A DNA stretch of 64,000 nucleotides from Bradyrhizobium sp. DOA9 (GTDB taxonomy: Bacteria; Pseudomonadota; Alphaproteobacteria; Rhizobiales; Xanthobacteraceae). The translations under genes and the position numbers were made by a program. This document shows positions 57,348 through 64,000 of the stretch, piece after piece. The notes under the pieces are model-generated. The model had not been told where the DNA came from and did no database searches. It saw only the letters and a list, made by a program, of their open reading frames with translations. The stretch is taken from the NCBI RefSeq assembly GCF_000617845.2, contig NZ_DF820425.1, positions 2,903,725-2,967,724 of the forward strand, in the 5' to 3' direction. Within the stretch, counting starts at the first letter, position 1. The number at the start of each line of letters is the position of its first letter.

Positions 57348-57472
57348 ACTCGTGTCCCGGACGCGCTGCACCGTGTAACGCTGCTGCGCAGAGCCGGGAC
57401 CCGGTCGCCGCAATGGGCCCCGGCTCTACAGCGCACCGCAAGAGCGCTGCGCTGCGTCCGGGGCACGAGAGT
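57348..57472. repeat. Palindromic repeat family C, copy 3 (murD-ftsW gap)
   Basis: A 125-base imperfect palindrome with ends ACTCGTGTCCCGGACGCG and CGTCCGGGGCACGAGAGT. Its inner arm is GCGCAGAGCCGGGACCC. It lies directly after murD inside the dcw cluster. It could form a strong stem in the dcw transcript. Confidence 0.88.
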
Positions 57473-57556
57473 CTCCAAACTTGAACGTTTTCCTTAACCC
57501 CCCGGTAACCAACCTCGGCGACCAATGGACGGACCTCTGTCCGAAAGCGGTCGCCC

Positions 57557-58708
57557 ATGCTCTCCCGTGAAGAACGCACCCCCTTTTCCGAGTGGTGGTG
57601 GACCGTCGACAAGCCGCTGATGGGCGCCATCCTGGCGCTGATGCTGACCGGCGTGATCCTGTCGCTGGCGGCGAGCCCGCCGGTTGCGACCCGCATCGGG
57701 CTCGATGCCTTTCATTTCTTCAGCCGCCACGTGCTGTTCCTGGTGCCGTCCTGCATTGTGCTGCTCGGCGTCTCCTTCCTGTCGCCGCGGTCGATCCGCC
57801 GCTCGGCCCTCATCATCTTCGCGGCGAGCATCGTCCTGATCGTGCTCACGCTCGCCTTCGGCCCGGAGGTGAAGGGCTCGCGGCGCTGGATCACGCTGCT
57901 CGGCGTCAACATTCAGGCGTCTGAAATCGCCAAGCCCTCCTTCGTCGTCATCGCCGCCTGGCTGTTTGCGGAATCGACGCGGCGGCCGGAGATGCCGGCG
58001 ACCTCGATGGCGGTGGTGCTGCTGCTGATGCTGGTCGCGCTATTGGTGATGGAGCCGGATTTCGGCCAGACCATGCTGATCCTGATGGTGTGGGGCTCGC
58101 TGTTCTTCATCGCGGGCATGCGCATGATCTGGGTGTTCGGCCTCGCAGGCCTCGGCGCGGCCGGCCTGTTCAGCGCCTACCTGTTCGTTCCGCACGTCGC
58201 GGGCCGCATCAAGCGCTTCATGAACCCGGCCTCCGGCGACACTTTCCAGGTCGATACCGCCATGGAGGCTTTCTACAACGGCGGCTGGTTCGGGCTCGGG
58301 CCCGGCGAGGGCATCGCCAAGCGCAGCCTGCCGGACAGCCACACCGACTTCGTGTTTGCGGTCGCGGCCGAAGAGTTCGGCATCATCCTGTGCCTTGCGA
58401 TGCTGGCGCTGTTCGCCTTCGTCGTCATCCGCACGCTGTCGCGCGCCTATGCCAACGAGGACATGTTCTCGCGCTTTGCGGCGTCCGGCCTGGCGATCCT
58501 GTTCGGCGTGCAGGCCGCGATCAACATGTCGGTGAACCTGCAGCTCATCCCCGCCAAGGGCATGACGCTGCCGTTCATCTCCTATGGCGGCTCCTCGATC
58601 ATCTCGCTTGCCTATGGCGTCGGCATGATGCTGGCGCTGACGCGGCTGCGCCCGCGCACCGAGGTCGAGGCGAGCGGCCACGCCGAGGCGATGCGCAGTT
58701 ACGCGTAG
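57557..58708 (+). CDS. ftsW: SEDS-family septal peptidoglycan glycosyltransferase FtsW
   Basis: The 383-residue membrane protein with ten spans polymerises lipid II glycan strands at the septum together with FtsI. SEDS signatures are GSRRWITLLGVNIQASEIAKPSFVV, DFGQTMLI (the catalytic Asp is in this region) and NLQLIPAKGMTLPFISYGGSS. It starts at an ATG after a 216-base gap with TTAACCCCCCGGTAAC near 57494, a possible CtrA site. A family A repeat separates it from murG. Confidence 0.97.
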   Translation: MLSREERTPFSEWWWTVDKPLMGAILALMLTGVILSLAASPPVATRIGLDAFHFFSRHVLFLVPSCIVLLGVSFLSPRSIRRSALIIFAASIVLIVLTLAFGPEVKGSRRWITLLGVNIQASEIAKPSFVVIAAWLFAESTRRPEMPATSMAVVLLLMLVALLVMEPDFGQTMLILMVWGSLFFIAGMRMIWVFGLAGLGAAGLFSAYLFVPHVAGRIKRFMNPASGDTFQVDTAMEAFYNGGWFGLGPGEGIAKRSLPDSHTDFVFAVAAEEFGIILCLAMLALFAFVVIRTLSRAYANEDMFSRFAASGLAILFGVQAAINMSVNLQLIPAKGMTLPFISYGGSSIISLAYGVGMMLALTRLRPRTEVEASGHAEAMRSYA

Positions 58709-58799
58709 ACCGTCATCGCGAGGAGCTCTTGCGACGAAGCAATCCAGAGTGCCCCCGCGGAGGGATTCTGGATTGCTTCGCTTCGCTCGCAATGACGGT
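58709..58799. repeat. Palindromic repeat family A, copy 4 (ftsW-murG gap)
   Basis: The same element as the three others, in opposite orientation: ends ACCGTCATCGCGAGGAG and CGCTCGCAATGACGGT. It starts at the ftsW stop and ends 25 bases before the murG start, so it is transcribed within the dcw operon. Confidence 0.9.
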
Positions 58800-58823
58800 T
58801 GAGACCCTGTAAAACCTTGCACC

Positions 58824-59924
58824 ATGACCACGTCCCCCCTGATTCTTCTCGCCGCGGGCGGCACCGGCGGCCATCTGTTCCCGGCCGAGGCGCTTGGCGT
58901 CGAACTGATCCGGCGCGGCTATCGCGTCCGCCTCGTCACCGACGCGCGCGCGCTGCGCTATAGCGGGCTGTTCAGCAAGGACATGATCGACGTCGTCAGG
59001 AGCGAGACCGCGCGCGGCCGCAATCCGCTTCAGCTCGCCTATGCCGGCCTCACGCTCGCCGCCGGCACGCTGTCGGCCTATGCTCTGATCAAGCGGTTGA
59101 AGCCTGTCGCCGTCGTCGGCTTCGGCGGCTATCCGACGCTGCCGCCGCTGGTCGCGGCGAAATTCGCAGGCGTGCCCGGCATCATCCACGACGCCAACGC
59201 CGTGCTCGGCCGCGCCAACCGCTTCCTGTCGCGCCATGTCCGCGCCATCGCGACGTCCCTGCCCGGCGTGCTCGATCGCGATCCGGCGCTTTCAGGCAAG
59301 ACGACGACCGTCGGCACGCCGATGCGCCCCGCGATCCTCGCCGCTGCTGCGGTCAAGTACGTCGCGCCCGAGCTGAACGGTCCGCTGCGACTGCTCGTCG
59401 TCGGCGGCAGCCAGGGCGCGCGCATCATGGCCGATGTCGTGCCGGGCGCGATCGAGCGGCTCGAGCCTGCGCTCTGGGGCCGTCTCATTCTCACCCAGCA
59501 GGTGCGCGAAGAGGACATGAGCCGCGTGCGCGCCGTCTACGACAAGCTCAAGATCAAGGCCGAGCTCGCGCCGTTCTTCACGGATCTGCCGGCGCGGCTT
59601 GCCTCCAATCATCTCGTGGTATCGCGCTCCGGCGCCGGCACGGTGGCCGAGCTCGCCGCGATCGGCCGGCCCTCCATCCTGGTGCCGCTCCCCGGCTCGA
59701 TCGACCAGGACCAGTTCGCCAATGCCGGCGTGCTGGCCAAGGTGGACGGTGCGATCCGCATCCCGCAGACCGAATTCACCTCCGACCGGTTGGCGTCCGA
59801 AATCTCCGGCTTCGCCGCCGAGCCGGCGCGGCTTGCGGCGATGGCTGAAGCCGCCCGCGGCGCCGGCCGGCTCGACGCGGCCGAGCGGCTGGCTGATCTC
59901 GTGGTCAAGGTCGCGGGAATCTGA
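58824..59924 (+). CDS. murG: Lipid II synthase MurG (UDP-GlcNAc transferase)
   Basis: The 366-residue GT-B enzyme adds GlcNAc to lipid I on the inner face of the membrane. Family strings are LAAGGTGGHLFPAEALG at the N terminus, GGSQGARIMAD in the middle and SRSGAGTVAELAAIGRPSILVPLPGSIDQDQFANA at the acceptor/donor site. It is peripheral. It belongs to the dcw operon; a repeat (59961-60060) separates it from murC. Confidence 0.98.
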   Translation: MTTSPLILLAAGGTGGHLFPAEALGVELIRRGYRVRLVTDARALRYSGLFSKDMIDVVRSETARGRNPLQLAYAGLTLAAGTLSAYALIKRLKPVAVVGFGGYPTLPPLVAAKFAGVPGIIHDANAVLGRANRFLSRHVRAIATSLPGVLDRDPALSGKTTTVGTPMRPAILAAAAVKYVAPELNGPLRLLVVGGSQGARIMADVVPGAIERLEPALWGRLILTQQVREEDMSRVRAVYDKLKIKAELAPFFTDLPARLASNHLVVSRSGAGTVAELAAIGRPSILVPLPGSIDQDQFANAGVLAKVDGAIRIPQTEFTSDRLASEISGFAAEPARLAAMAEAARGAGRLDAAERLADLVVKVAGI

Positions 59925-59960
59925 CGCCTGTTCCGGCCCGAATGGCCAAAAAAGCCACTT

Positions 59961-60060
59961 GTCATGCCCCGCGAAAGCGGGGCATCCAGTATCCGACGCA
60001 GTTGATTTGAATCTCTGGCGTCGCGGAGCACCGGATCGTCCGCCTTCGCGGACGATGACC
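59961..60060. repeat. Palindromic repeat, type E (murG-murC gap)
   Basis: A 100-base element starting GTCATGCCCCGCGAAAGCGGGGCAT (inner hairpin CCCCGC/GCGGGG) and ending GTCCGCCTTCGCGGACGATGAC. Its outer ends, GTCAT and ATGAC, are complementary. A short hairpin with similar outer sequence is seen at 25611-25643. Confidence 0.8.
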
Positions 60061-60073
60061 CCAAGGAAGCCAC

Positions 60074-61477
60074 ATGAGACTGCCGCGCGAGATCGGACCC
60101 ATCCACTTCGTCGGGATCGGCGGGATCGGCATGAGCGGCATCGCCGAGGTGCTGGTCAATCTCGGCTATGCCGTGCAGGGCTCCGATGCCGCCGACAATT
60201 ACAATCTCGACCGGCTGCGCAAGAAGGGCGCGAAAGTCTCGGTCGGCCACAAAGCCGAGAATATCGACGGCGCCGAGGTCGTGGTCGTGTCCTCCGCCAT
60301 CAAGCGCGACAATCCGGAACTGATGGCCGCGCGCGAGAAGCGCATTCCCGTGGTGCGCCGCGCCGAGATGCTGGCCGAGCTGATGCGGCTGAAGAGCTGC
60401 GTCGCGATCGCCGGCACGCACGGCAAGACCACGACGACGACGATGGTCGCAACGCTGCTCGACGCCGGCGGGCTCGACCCGACGGTCATCAACGGCGGCA
60501 TCATCAACGCCTACGGCTCCAACGCGCGGCTGGGGGCCGGCGACTGGATGGTGGTGGAGGCCGACGAGAGCGACGGCACGTTCCTGAAGCTGCCGACCGA
60601 TGTCGCGATCGTCACCAATGTCGATCCCGAGCATCTCGACCACTTCAAGACCTTCGAGGCCGTGCAGGACGCGTTCCGCCATTTCGTCGAGAACCTGCCG
60701 TTCTACGGCTTTGCCGTGATGTGCATCGATCATCCCGTGGTGCAGAGCCTCGTCGGCAGGATCGAGGACCGCCGCATCATCACCTACGGCGAGAATCCGC
60801 AGGCCGATGCGCGGCTGGTCGATCTCACCGCGGGCGGTGGCGGCTCGAAGTTCAAGGTCGTGATCCGCGATCGCAAGTCCGGCACCACGCATGAGATCGC
60901 CGACCTCGCGCTGCCGATGCCGGGCCGGCACAACGCCTCGAACGCGACGGCTGCAATTGCGGTCGCGCACGCGCTCGGCGTTTCCGACGACAAGATTCGC
61001 AGCGCCATCGCAGGCTTCGGCGGCGTCAAGCGCCGCTTCACCAAGACCGGCGAGTGGAACGACATCACCGTGATCGATGACTACGGTCATCACCCCGTGG
61101 AAATTGCAGCGGTGCTGAAGGCGGCGCGCGATTCCTACACCGGCAAGGTGATCGCGGTGGTGCAGCCGCATCGCTACACCCGCCTGCAATCGCTGTTCGA
61201 GGAATTCTGCACCTGCTTCAACGATGCCGATGCGGTCGTCGTCGCCGACGTCTATGCCGCCGGCGAAGCGCCGATCGACGGCATCGACCGCGATCATTTC
61301 GTCGCCGGCCTGCGCGCGCATGGCCACCGCGAGGTGGTCCCGCTGCCGGCAGCGACGGAGCTCGCCGGCATCGTCAAGGGTTTGGCGAAACCAGGCGATC
61401 TCGTCGTGTGCCTGGGGGCAGGCAACATCACGCAATGGGCGTATGCGCTGCCTGGCGAATTGAAGGCGCTGGGGTAG
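60074..61477 (+). CDS. murC: UDP-N-acetylmuramate:L-alanine ligase MurC
   Basis: The 467-residue enzyme adds L-alanine to UDP-MurNAc, starting the stem peptide. The UDP-binding start is [18 protein letters not shown]. The ATP loop is [31 protein letters not shown] and [18 protein letters not shown] are typical. murB begins four bases after its stop. Confidence 0.98.
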   Translation: MRLPREIGPIHFVGIGGIGMSGIAEVLVNLGYAVQGSDAADNYNLDRLRKKGAKVSVGHKAENIDGAEVVVVSSAIKRDNPELMAAREKRIPVVRRAEMLAELMRLKSCVAIAGTHGKTTTTTMVATLLDAGGLDPTVINGGIINAYGSNARLGAGDWMVVEADESDGTFLKLPTDVAIVTNVDPEHLDHFKTFEAVQDAFRHFVENLPFYGFAVMCIDHPVVQSLVGRIEDRRIITYGENPQADARLVDLTAGGGGSKFKVVIRDRKSGTTHEIADLALPMPGRHNASNATAAIAVAHALGVSDDKIRSAIAGFGGVKRRFTKTGEWNDITVIDDYGHHPVEIAAVLKAARDSYTGKVIAVVQPHRYTRLQSLFEEFCTCFNDADAVVVADVYAAGEAPIDGIDRDHFVAGLRAHGHREVVPLPAATELAGIVKGLAKPGDLVVCLGAGNITQWAYALPGELKALG

Positions 61478-61481
61478 CGCG

Positions 61482-62399
61482 GTGGGATTTCCCGACATCA
61501 CGCCCGACCTCAAAGCCGCGATGCCGGATCTGCGCGGCCGGCTGCTGGCGAACCAGTCGCTGGCCGAGCTCACCTGGTTTCGCGTCGGCGGCCCCGCGCA
61601 GGTGCTGTTCACGCCGGCGGACGAGGACGATCTCGCTTACTTCCTGGCGCATCTCTCCTCCGACGTTCCCGTCCATGTCATCGGGGTCGGCTCCAACCTG
61701 ATCGTGCGCGACGGCGGCATTGCCGGCGTCGTGATCCGGCTGGCGCCGCGCGCCTTCGGCGAAGCGACCGCGAGCGGCGACATCGTCACCGCGGGCGCCG
61801 CCGCGCTCGATAAGCGGGTGGCGGAGGTGGCGGCGTCCGCGAATATCGGCGGGCTCGAATTCTACTTCGGCATTCCCGGCACGATCGGCGGCGCACTGCG
61901 CATGAATGCCGGCGCCAATGGCGGCGAGACCAAGGACGTGCTGATCGAGGCGCGGGGCGTCGGACGCGACGGCACCAGGCACGTCTTCTCCAACGCCGGC
62001 ATGAAGTTCGTCTACCGCAATAGCGGCGTCGATCCCTCCATCATCTTCACCTCCGCGCGCTTTCGCGGCGAGATCAGGGACGCGGAGGCGATCCGCGCGC
62101 GCATGGCGGAGGTGCAGAGCCATCGCGAGACCGCGCAGCCGATCCGCGAGAAGACCGGCGGCTCGACCTTCAAGAATCCGCCCGGCCATTCCGCCTGGAA
62201 GCTGGTCGACGCCGCCGGCTGCCGCGGCCTGCGTGTCGGCGGCGCACAGGTCTCGGAGATGCACTGCAACTTCCTGATCAATACGGGCGAGGCCACCGCG
62301 CACGACATCGAGACGCTCGGCGAGACCGTGCGCGAACGCGTGAAGGCGAATTCCGGAATTGAGCTACACTGGGAAATCAAGCGGATCGGGGTTTCATGA
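61482..62399 (+). CDS. murB: UDP-N-acetylenolpyruvoylglucosamine reductase MurB
   Basis: The 305-residue FAD enzyme reduces UDP-GlcNAc-enolpyruvate to UDP-MurNAc. It starts at GTG (61482), four bases after murC. FAD-binding and catalytic signatures are [46 protein letters not shown] and the C-terminal [10 protein letters not shown]. It is a type I/II-sized MurB lacking the long extra loops. A family B repeat lies between it and ddl. Confidence 0.97.
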   Translation: MGFPDITPDLKAAMPDLRGRLLANQSLAELTWFRVGGPAQVLFTPADEDDLAYFLAHLSSDVPVHVIGVGSNLIVRDGGIAGVVIRLAPRAFGEATASGDIVTAGAAALDKRVAEVAASANIGGLEFYFGIPGTIGGALRMNAGANGGETKDVLIEARGVGRDGTRHVFSNAGMKFVYRNSGVDPSIIFTSARFRGEIRDAEAIRARMAEVQSHRETAQPIREKTGGSTFKNPPGHSAWKLVDAAGCRGLRVGGAQVSEMHCNFLINTGEATAHDIETLGETVRERVKANSGIELHWEIKRIGVS

Positions 62400-62402
62400 T
62401 CA

Positions 62403-62530
62403 CCGTCATTCCGGGGCTCGCGAAGCGAGAGCCCGGAATCCATCGGGCGGCGGAGTTCGTGGATGAATGGATTCTCAGGTGCGCAATTGCGCACCGTAGT
62501 TCGCGATTTCGTCGCGCCCCGGAATGACGG
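62403..62530. repeat. Palindromic repeat family B, copy 4 (murB-ddl gap)
   Basis: A 128-base imperfect palindrome with ends CCGTCATTCCGGGGCTCGCG and CGCGCCCCGGAATGACGG and the hairpin GTGCGCAATTGCGCAC. It starts four bases after the murB stop and ends 13 bases before the ddl start. A reading frame through it would extend ddl upstream to 62463, but this is an artefact. Confidence 0.9.
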
Positions 62531-62543
62531 AACGAGAGAGACT

Positions 62544-63536
62544 ATGAACATGCGCATCACCATCCTCTTCGGCGGCTCCAACCGCGAACGCCTCGTCTCG
62601 GTCGCCACGGCCCAGGCGCTGCATCAGGCGCTGCCCGAGGCTGACCTCTGGTGGTGGGACGTCGAGGACAAGGTCCATGTCGTGCAGTCGAAGCAGCTGC
62701 TCGAGCATGCCCGCCCGTTCGAGGACGAGTTCAAGCCGGGCACGACAGGCGTTCCGCTCGCGCAGGCGCTCGACCGGGCCAAGGCGGAAGACCGCGTGCT
62801 GGTGCTCGGCCTGCATGGCGGACGCGCCGAGAACGGCGAATTGCAGGTGATGTGCGAGGCGCGCGGCGTGCCCTTCACGGGCTCGGGCTCGGCGTCCTCG
62901 CATCTGGCCTTCGACAAGATCGCCGCCAAGCATTTCGCTGCGCTCGGCGGCGTTACGCCACCGACCAACGTCGCGCTCGATGATATCGACGAGGCCTTTG
63001 CCGAATATGGCCGCTTGATCGCAAAGCCCGCGCGCGACGGGTCGAGCTACGGCCTGATCTTCGTCAACGCCAAGCAGGACCTCGTTGCCGTCCGCAACGC
63101 GGCCAAACATGAAGAATATGTCATCGAACCCTACATCGCCGGCGTGGAGGCGACCTGCGGCGTGCTGGAGCGCACCGACGGCTCGATCGTCTCGCTCCCG
63201 CCGATCGAGATCATTCCGGGCGAGGGCAATTTCGACTACGCGGCGAAATATCTTCTGAGCTCGACCCAGGAGATCTGCCCAGGCCGCTTCGCGCCCGAGG
63301 TCACCTTAGCGCTCAAGGCGCAGGCGATGCTGGCCCACCGCGCGATGTCGTGCACCGGCTATTCCCGCTCGGACTTCATCGTCTCGGACAAGGGCATCGT
63401 CTATCTCGAAACCAACACGCTGCCCGGACTGACCAAGTCCTCGCTCTACCCCAAGGCGCTGAAAGCCGAAGGCATCGCGTTCGTCGACTTCCTGCGCGGC
63501 CTGGTCGAGCTCGCCTGCCAGCGCGTGCGGAAATAG
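62544..63536 (+). CDS. ddl: D-alanine--D-alanine ligase, atypical form
   Basis: The 330-residue ATP-grasp enzyme makes D-Ala-D-Ala for MurF. The N terminus is RITILFGGSNRERLVSVATAQAL, where usual Ddl has GGxSxEHxVSxxSG. The ATP-grasp strings GLIAKPARDGSSYG-like (near 155), DFIVSDKGIVYLETNTLPGLTKSS (Mg-ligating E and N) are present. The linker with ELQVMCEARGVPFTGSGSASSHLAFDK is Ddl-like. The divergent start suggests changed substrate handling, but position in the dcw cluster supports the usual job. The start is the ATG at 62544. Confidence 0.88.
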   Translation: MNMRITILFGGSNRERLVSVATAQALHQALPEADLWWWDVEDKVHVVQSKQLLEHARPFEDEFKPGTTGVPLAQALDRAKAEDRVLVLGLHGGRAENGELQVMCEARGVPFTGSGSASSHLAFDKIAAKHFAALGGVTPPTNVALDDIDEAFAEYGRLIAKPARDGSSYGLIFVNAKQDLVAVRNAAKHEEYVIEPYIAGVEATCGVLERTDGSIVSLPPIEIIPGEGNFDYAAKYLLSSTQEICPGRFAPEVTLALKAQAMLAHRAMSCTGYSRSDFIVSDKGIVYLETNTLPGLTKSSLYPKALKAEGIAFVDFLRGLVELACQRVRK

Positions 63537-63883
63537 TCAGGACTGGTTAACGGCCGGACCGGCGAAACCGGCCGGTTTGGTGGCCAAAACCGGTAAAATG
63601 CCGGACATCGCGGCGCAAATGCCTCACATCGAGTGGCAAAATGCGCAAGTCGTTAACGAATTTTACCTTTTGTTTACCAGGACATCCGAAGGTTAACGCT
63701 GGCGGCGCATATGGCGCTTTGGCTGCCGGCGCGTGAGCTGTCGCGGGTGATGTCACCTCCAGCGAACGCTTTGAAGGGGAGAGGTTTTCTTCTGCTGAAG
63801 ACCAGCACCCGGCCCGGCACCGATACGTCATGTTCGCCAGGATCCGCGCGATGTCGCGGGCAAACTGTTGACGAGCTCGTGCA
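63537..63883. other. ddl-ftsQ intergenic region with clustered TTAACG/TTTACC elements
   Basis: A 347-base gap without a convincing gene. A GC-rich inverted segment lies near 63553-63580 (ACCGGCGAAACCGGCCGGT). From 63651 to 63698 the strings GTTAACGA, TTTTACC, TTTACC and GGTTAACG recur at about ten-base intervals, which resembles CtrA half-sites (TTAA-N7-TTAAC). It probably carries the promoter for ftsQAZ. Frames here (for example 63711-63929) lack family features. Confidence 0.45.
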
Positions 63884-64000
63884 ATGGATGGAGCAGGAAG
63901 CCTCACACGGTCGCTTTTCAGATCGCTGAGGCCCCAAGCTGACCTGAAGGCGGCCGCTGTCGGAGCGGTCGTGCTTCTGCGCGAGTGGGTGCAGGACAAG
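63884..64000 (+). CDS. ftsQ: Cell division protein FtsQ (5' part only)
   Basis: Thirty-nine residues are present before the window ends. The segment starts MDGAGSLTRSLFRSL and continues with a basic and Ala/Val-rich stretch, as in the cytoplasmic N terminus of rhizobial FtsQ. Its place after ddl, as in other alphaproteobacterial dcw clusters, is the main support. FtsQ is a single-span protein of the divisome that holds FtsB/FtsL. The ribosome site is weak (GACGAG), so the start could lie elsewhere. Confidence 0.72.
   Translation, partial: MDGAGSLTRSLFRSLRPQADLKAAAVGAVVLLREWVQDK

Noticed and set aside
59609..61612. 667-codon frame opposite murG and murC
   Set aside because: It crosses the murG-murC gap and a repeat, and it has the composition of an antisense shadow.
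62463..62543. N-terminal extension of ddl
   Set aside because: The extra codons lie in a palindromic repeat and do not fit the Ddl family. The ATG at 62544 does.
63547..63999. 150-codon minus-strand frame at the right end
   Set aside because: It is rich in Arg, Ser and Ala, crosses a likely promoter region and overlaps the ftsQ start, so it is treated as a shadow.

Overview
The window reads as chromosome of a high-GC alphaproteobacterium of the Bradyrhizobium/Rhodopseudomonas group (Nitrobacteraceae). This is inferred from strong G/C preference at third codon positions, the gene families present, several palindromic intergenic repeat families typical of Bradyrhizobium, the meso-diaminopimelate type MurE and a class A RNase P RNA. 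No rRNA, tRNA, CRISPR array, prophage, transposase or plasmid function was seen.

Layout. 1-2.3 kb: a truncated glutathione S-transferase, a Mug-type uracil-DNA glycosylase and a secreted archaemetzincin-like protein that has lost the zinc-protease motif. 2.4-7.4 kb: a complete thiamine operon on the minus strand (thiO-thiS-thiG-thiE-thiC) behind a TPP riboswitch and ended by a strong terminator. 7.6-12.1 kb: a small lytic transglycosylase, a zinc-ribbon protein, an OmpR/EnvZ-type two-component pair, a serine/glycine-rich protein and a PRC-barrel protein. 12.2-16.5 kb: a spermidine/putrescine-type ABC importer (ATPase, binding protein, two permeases). 16.6-22.7 kb: a DUF4403 protein, a beta-propeller protein, a two-HTH regulator divergent from a DUF899 operon, a cytochrome c and an L,D-transpeptidase. 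23.0-29.0 kb: a possible membrane-lipid neighbourhood (glycosyltransferase, methyltransferase, Mpo1-like membrane protein, N-terminally extended class III aminotransferase, phosphatidylserine decarboxylase, Nudix hydrolase). 29.1-34.6 kb: envelope proteins (FecR-domain, two divergent DUF2147-like paralogues, extensin-like lipoprotein) and a tiny membrane protein. 34.6-42 kb: a TetR-controlled EmrAB-type efflux pair with a perfect palindromic operator, an ABC exporter and a MATE exporter. 42-47.2 kb: a TauE/SafE transporter, a MocR regulator divergent from a DUF983 gene, rnpB, and a DGPF protein/ECF42 sigma pair.

47.3-64 kb: an AmpD-like amidase divergent from the division and cell wall (dcw) cluster rsmH-ftsL-ftsI-murE-murF-mraY-murD-ftsW-murG-murC-murB-ddl-ftsQ; ftsQ runs off the window. 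These genes act in sequence: MurB-MurF and Ddl build UDP-MurNAc-pentapeptide, MraY and MurG make lipid II, and FtsW/FtsI with FtsL/FtsQ polymerise and cross-link it at the septum.

The points most worth a second look are the lipid neighbourhood, the degenerate archaemetzincin-like protein, the divergent DUF2147-like pair, two unlisted proteins of under 30 residues, the paired direct repeat in the MocR intergenic region, and the families of palindromic repeats, some lying inside operons.
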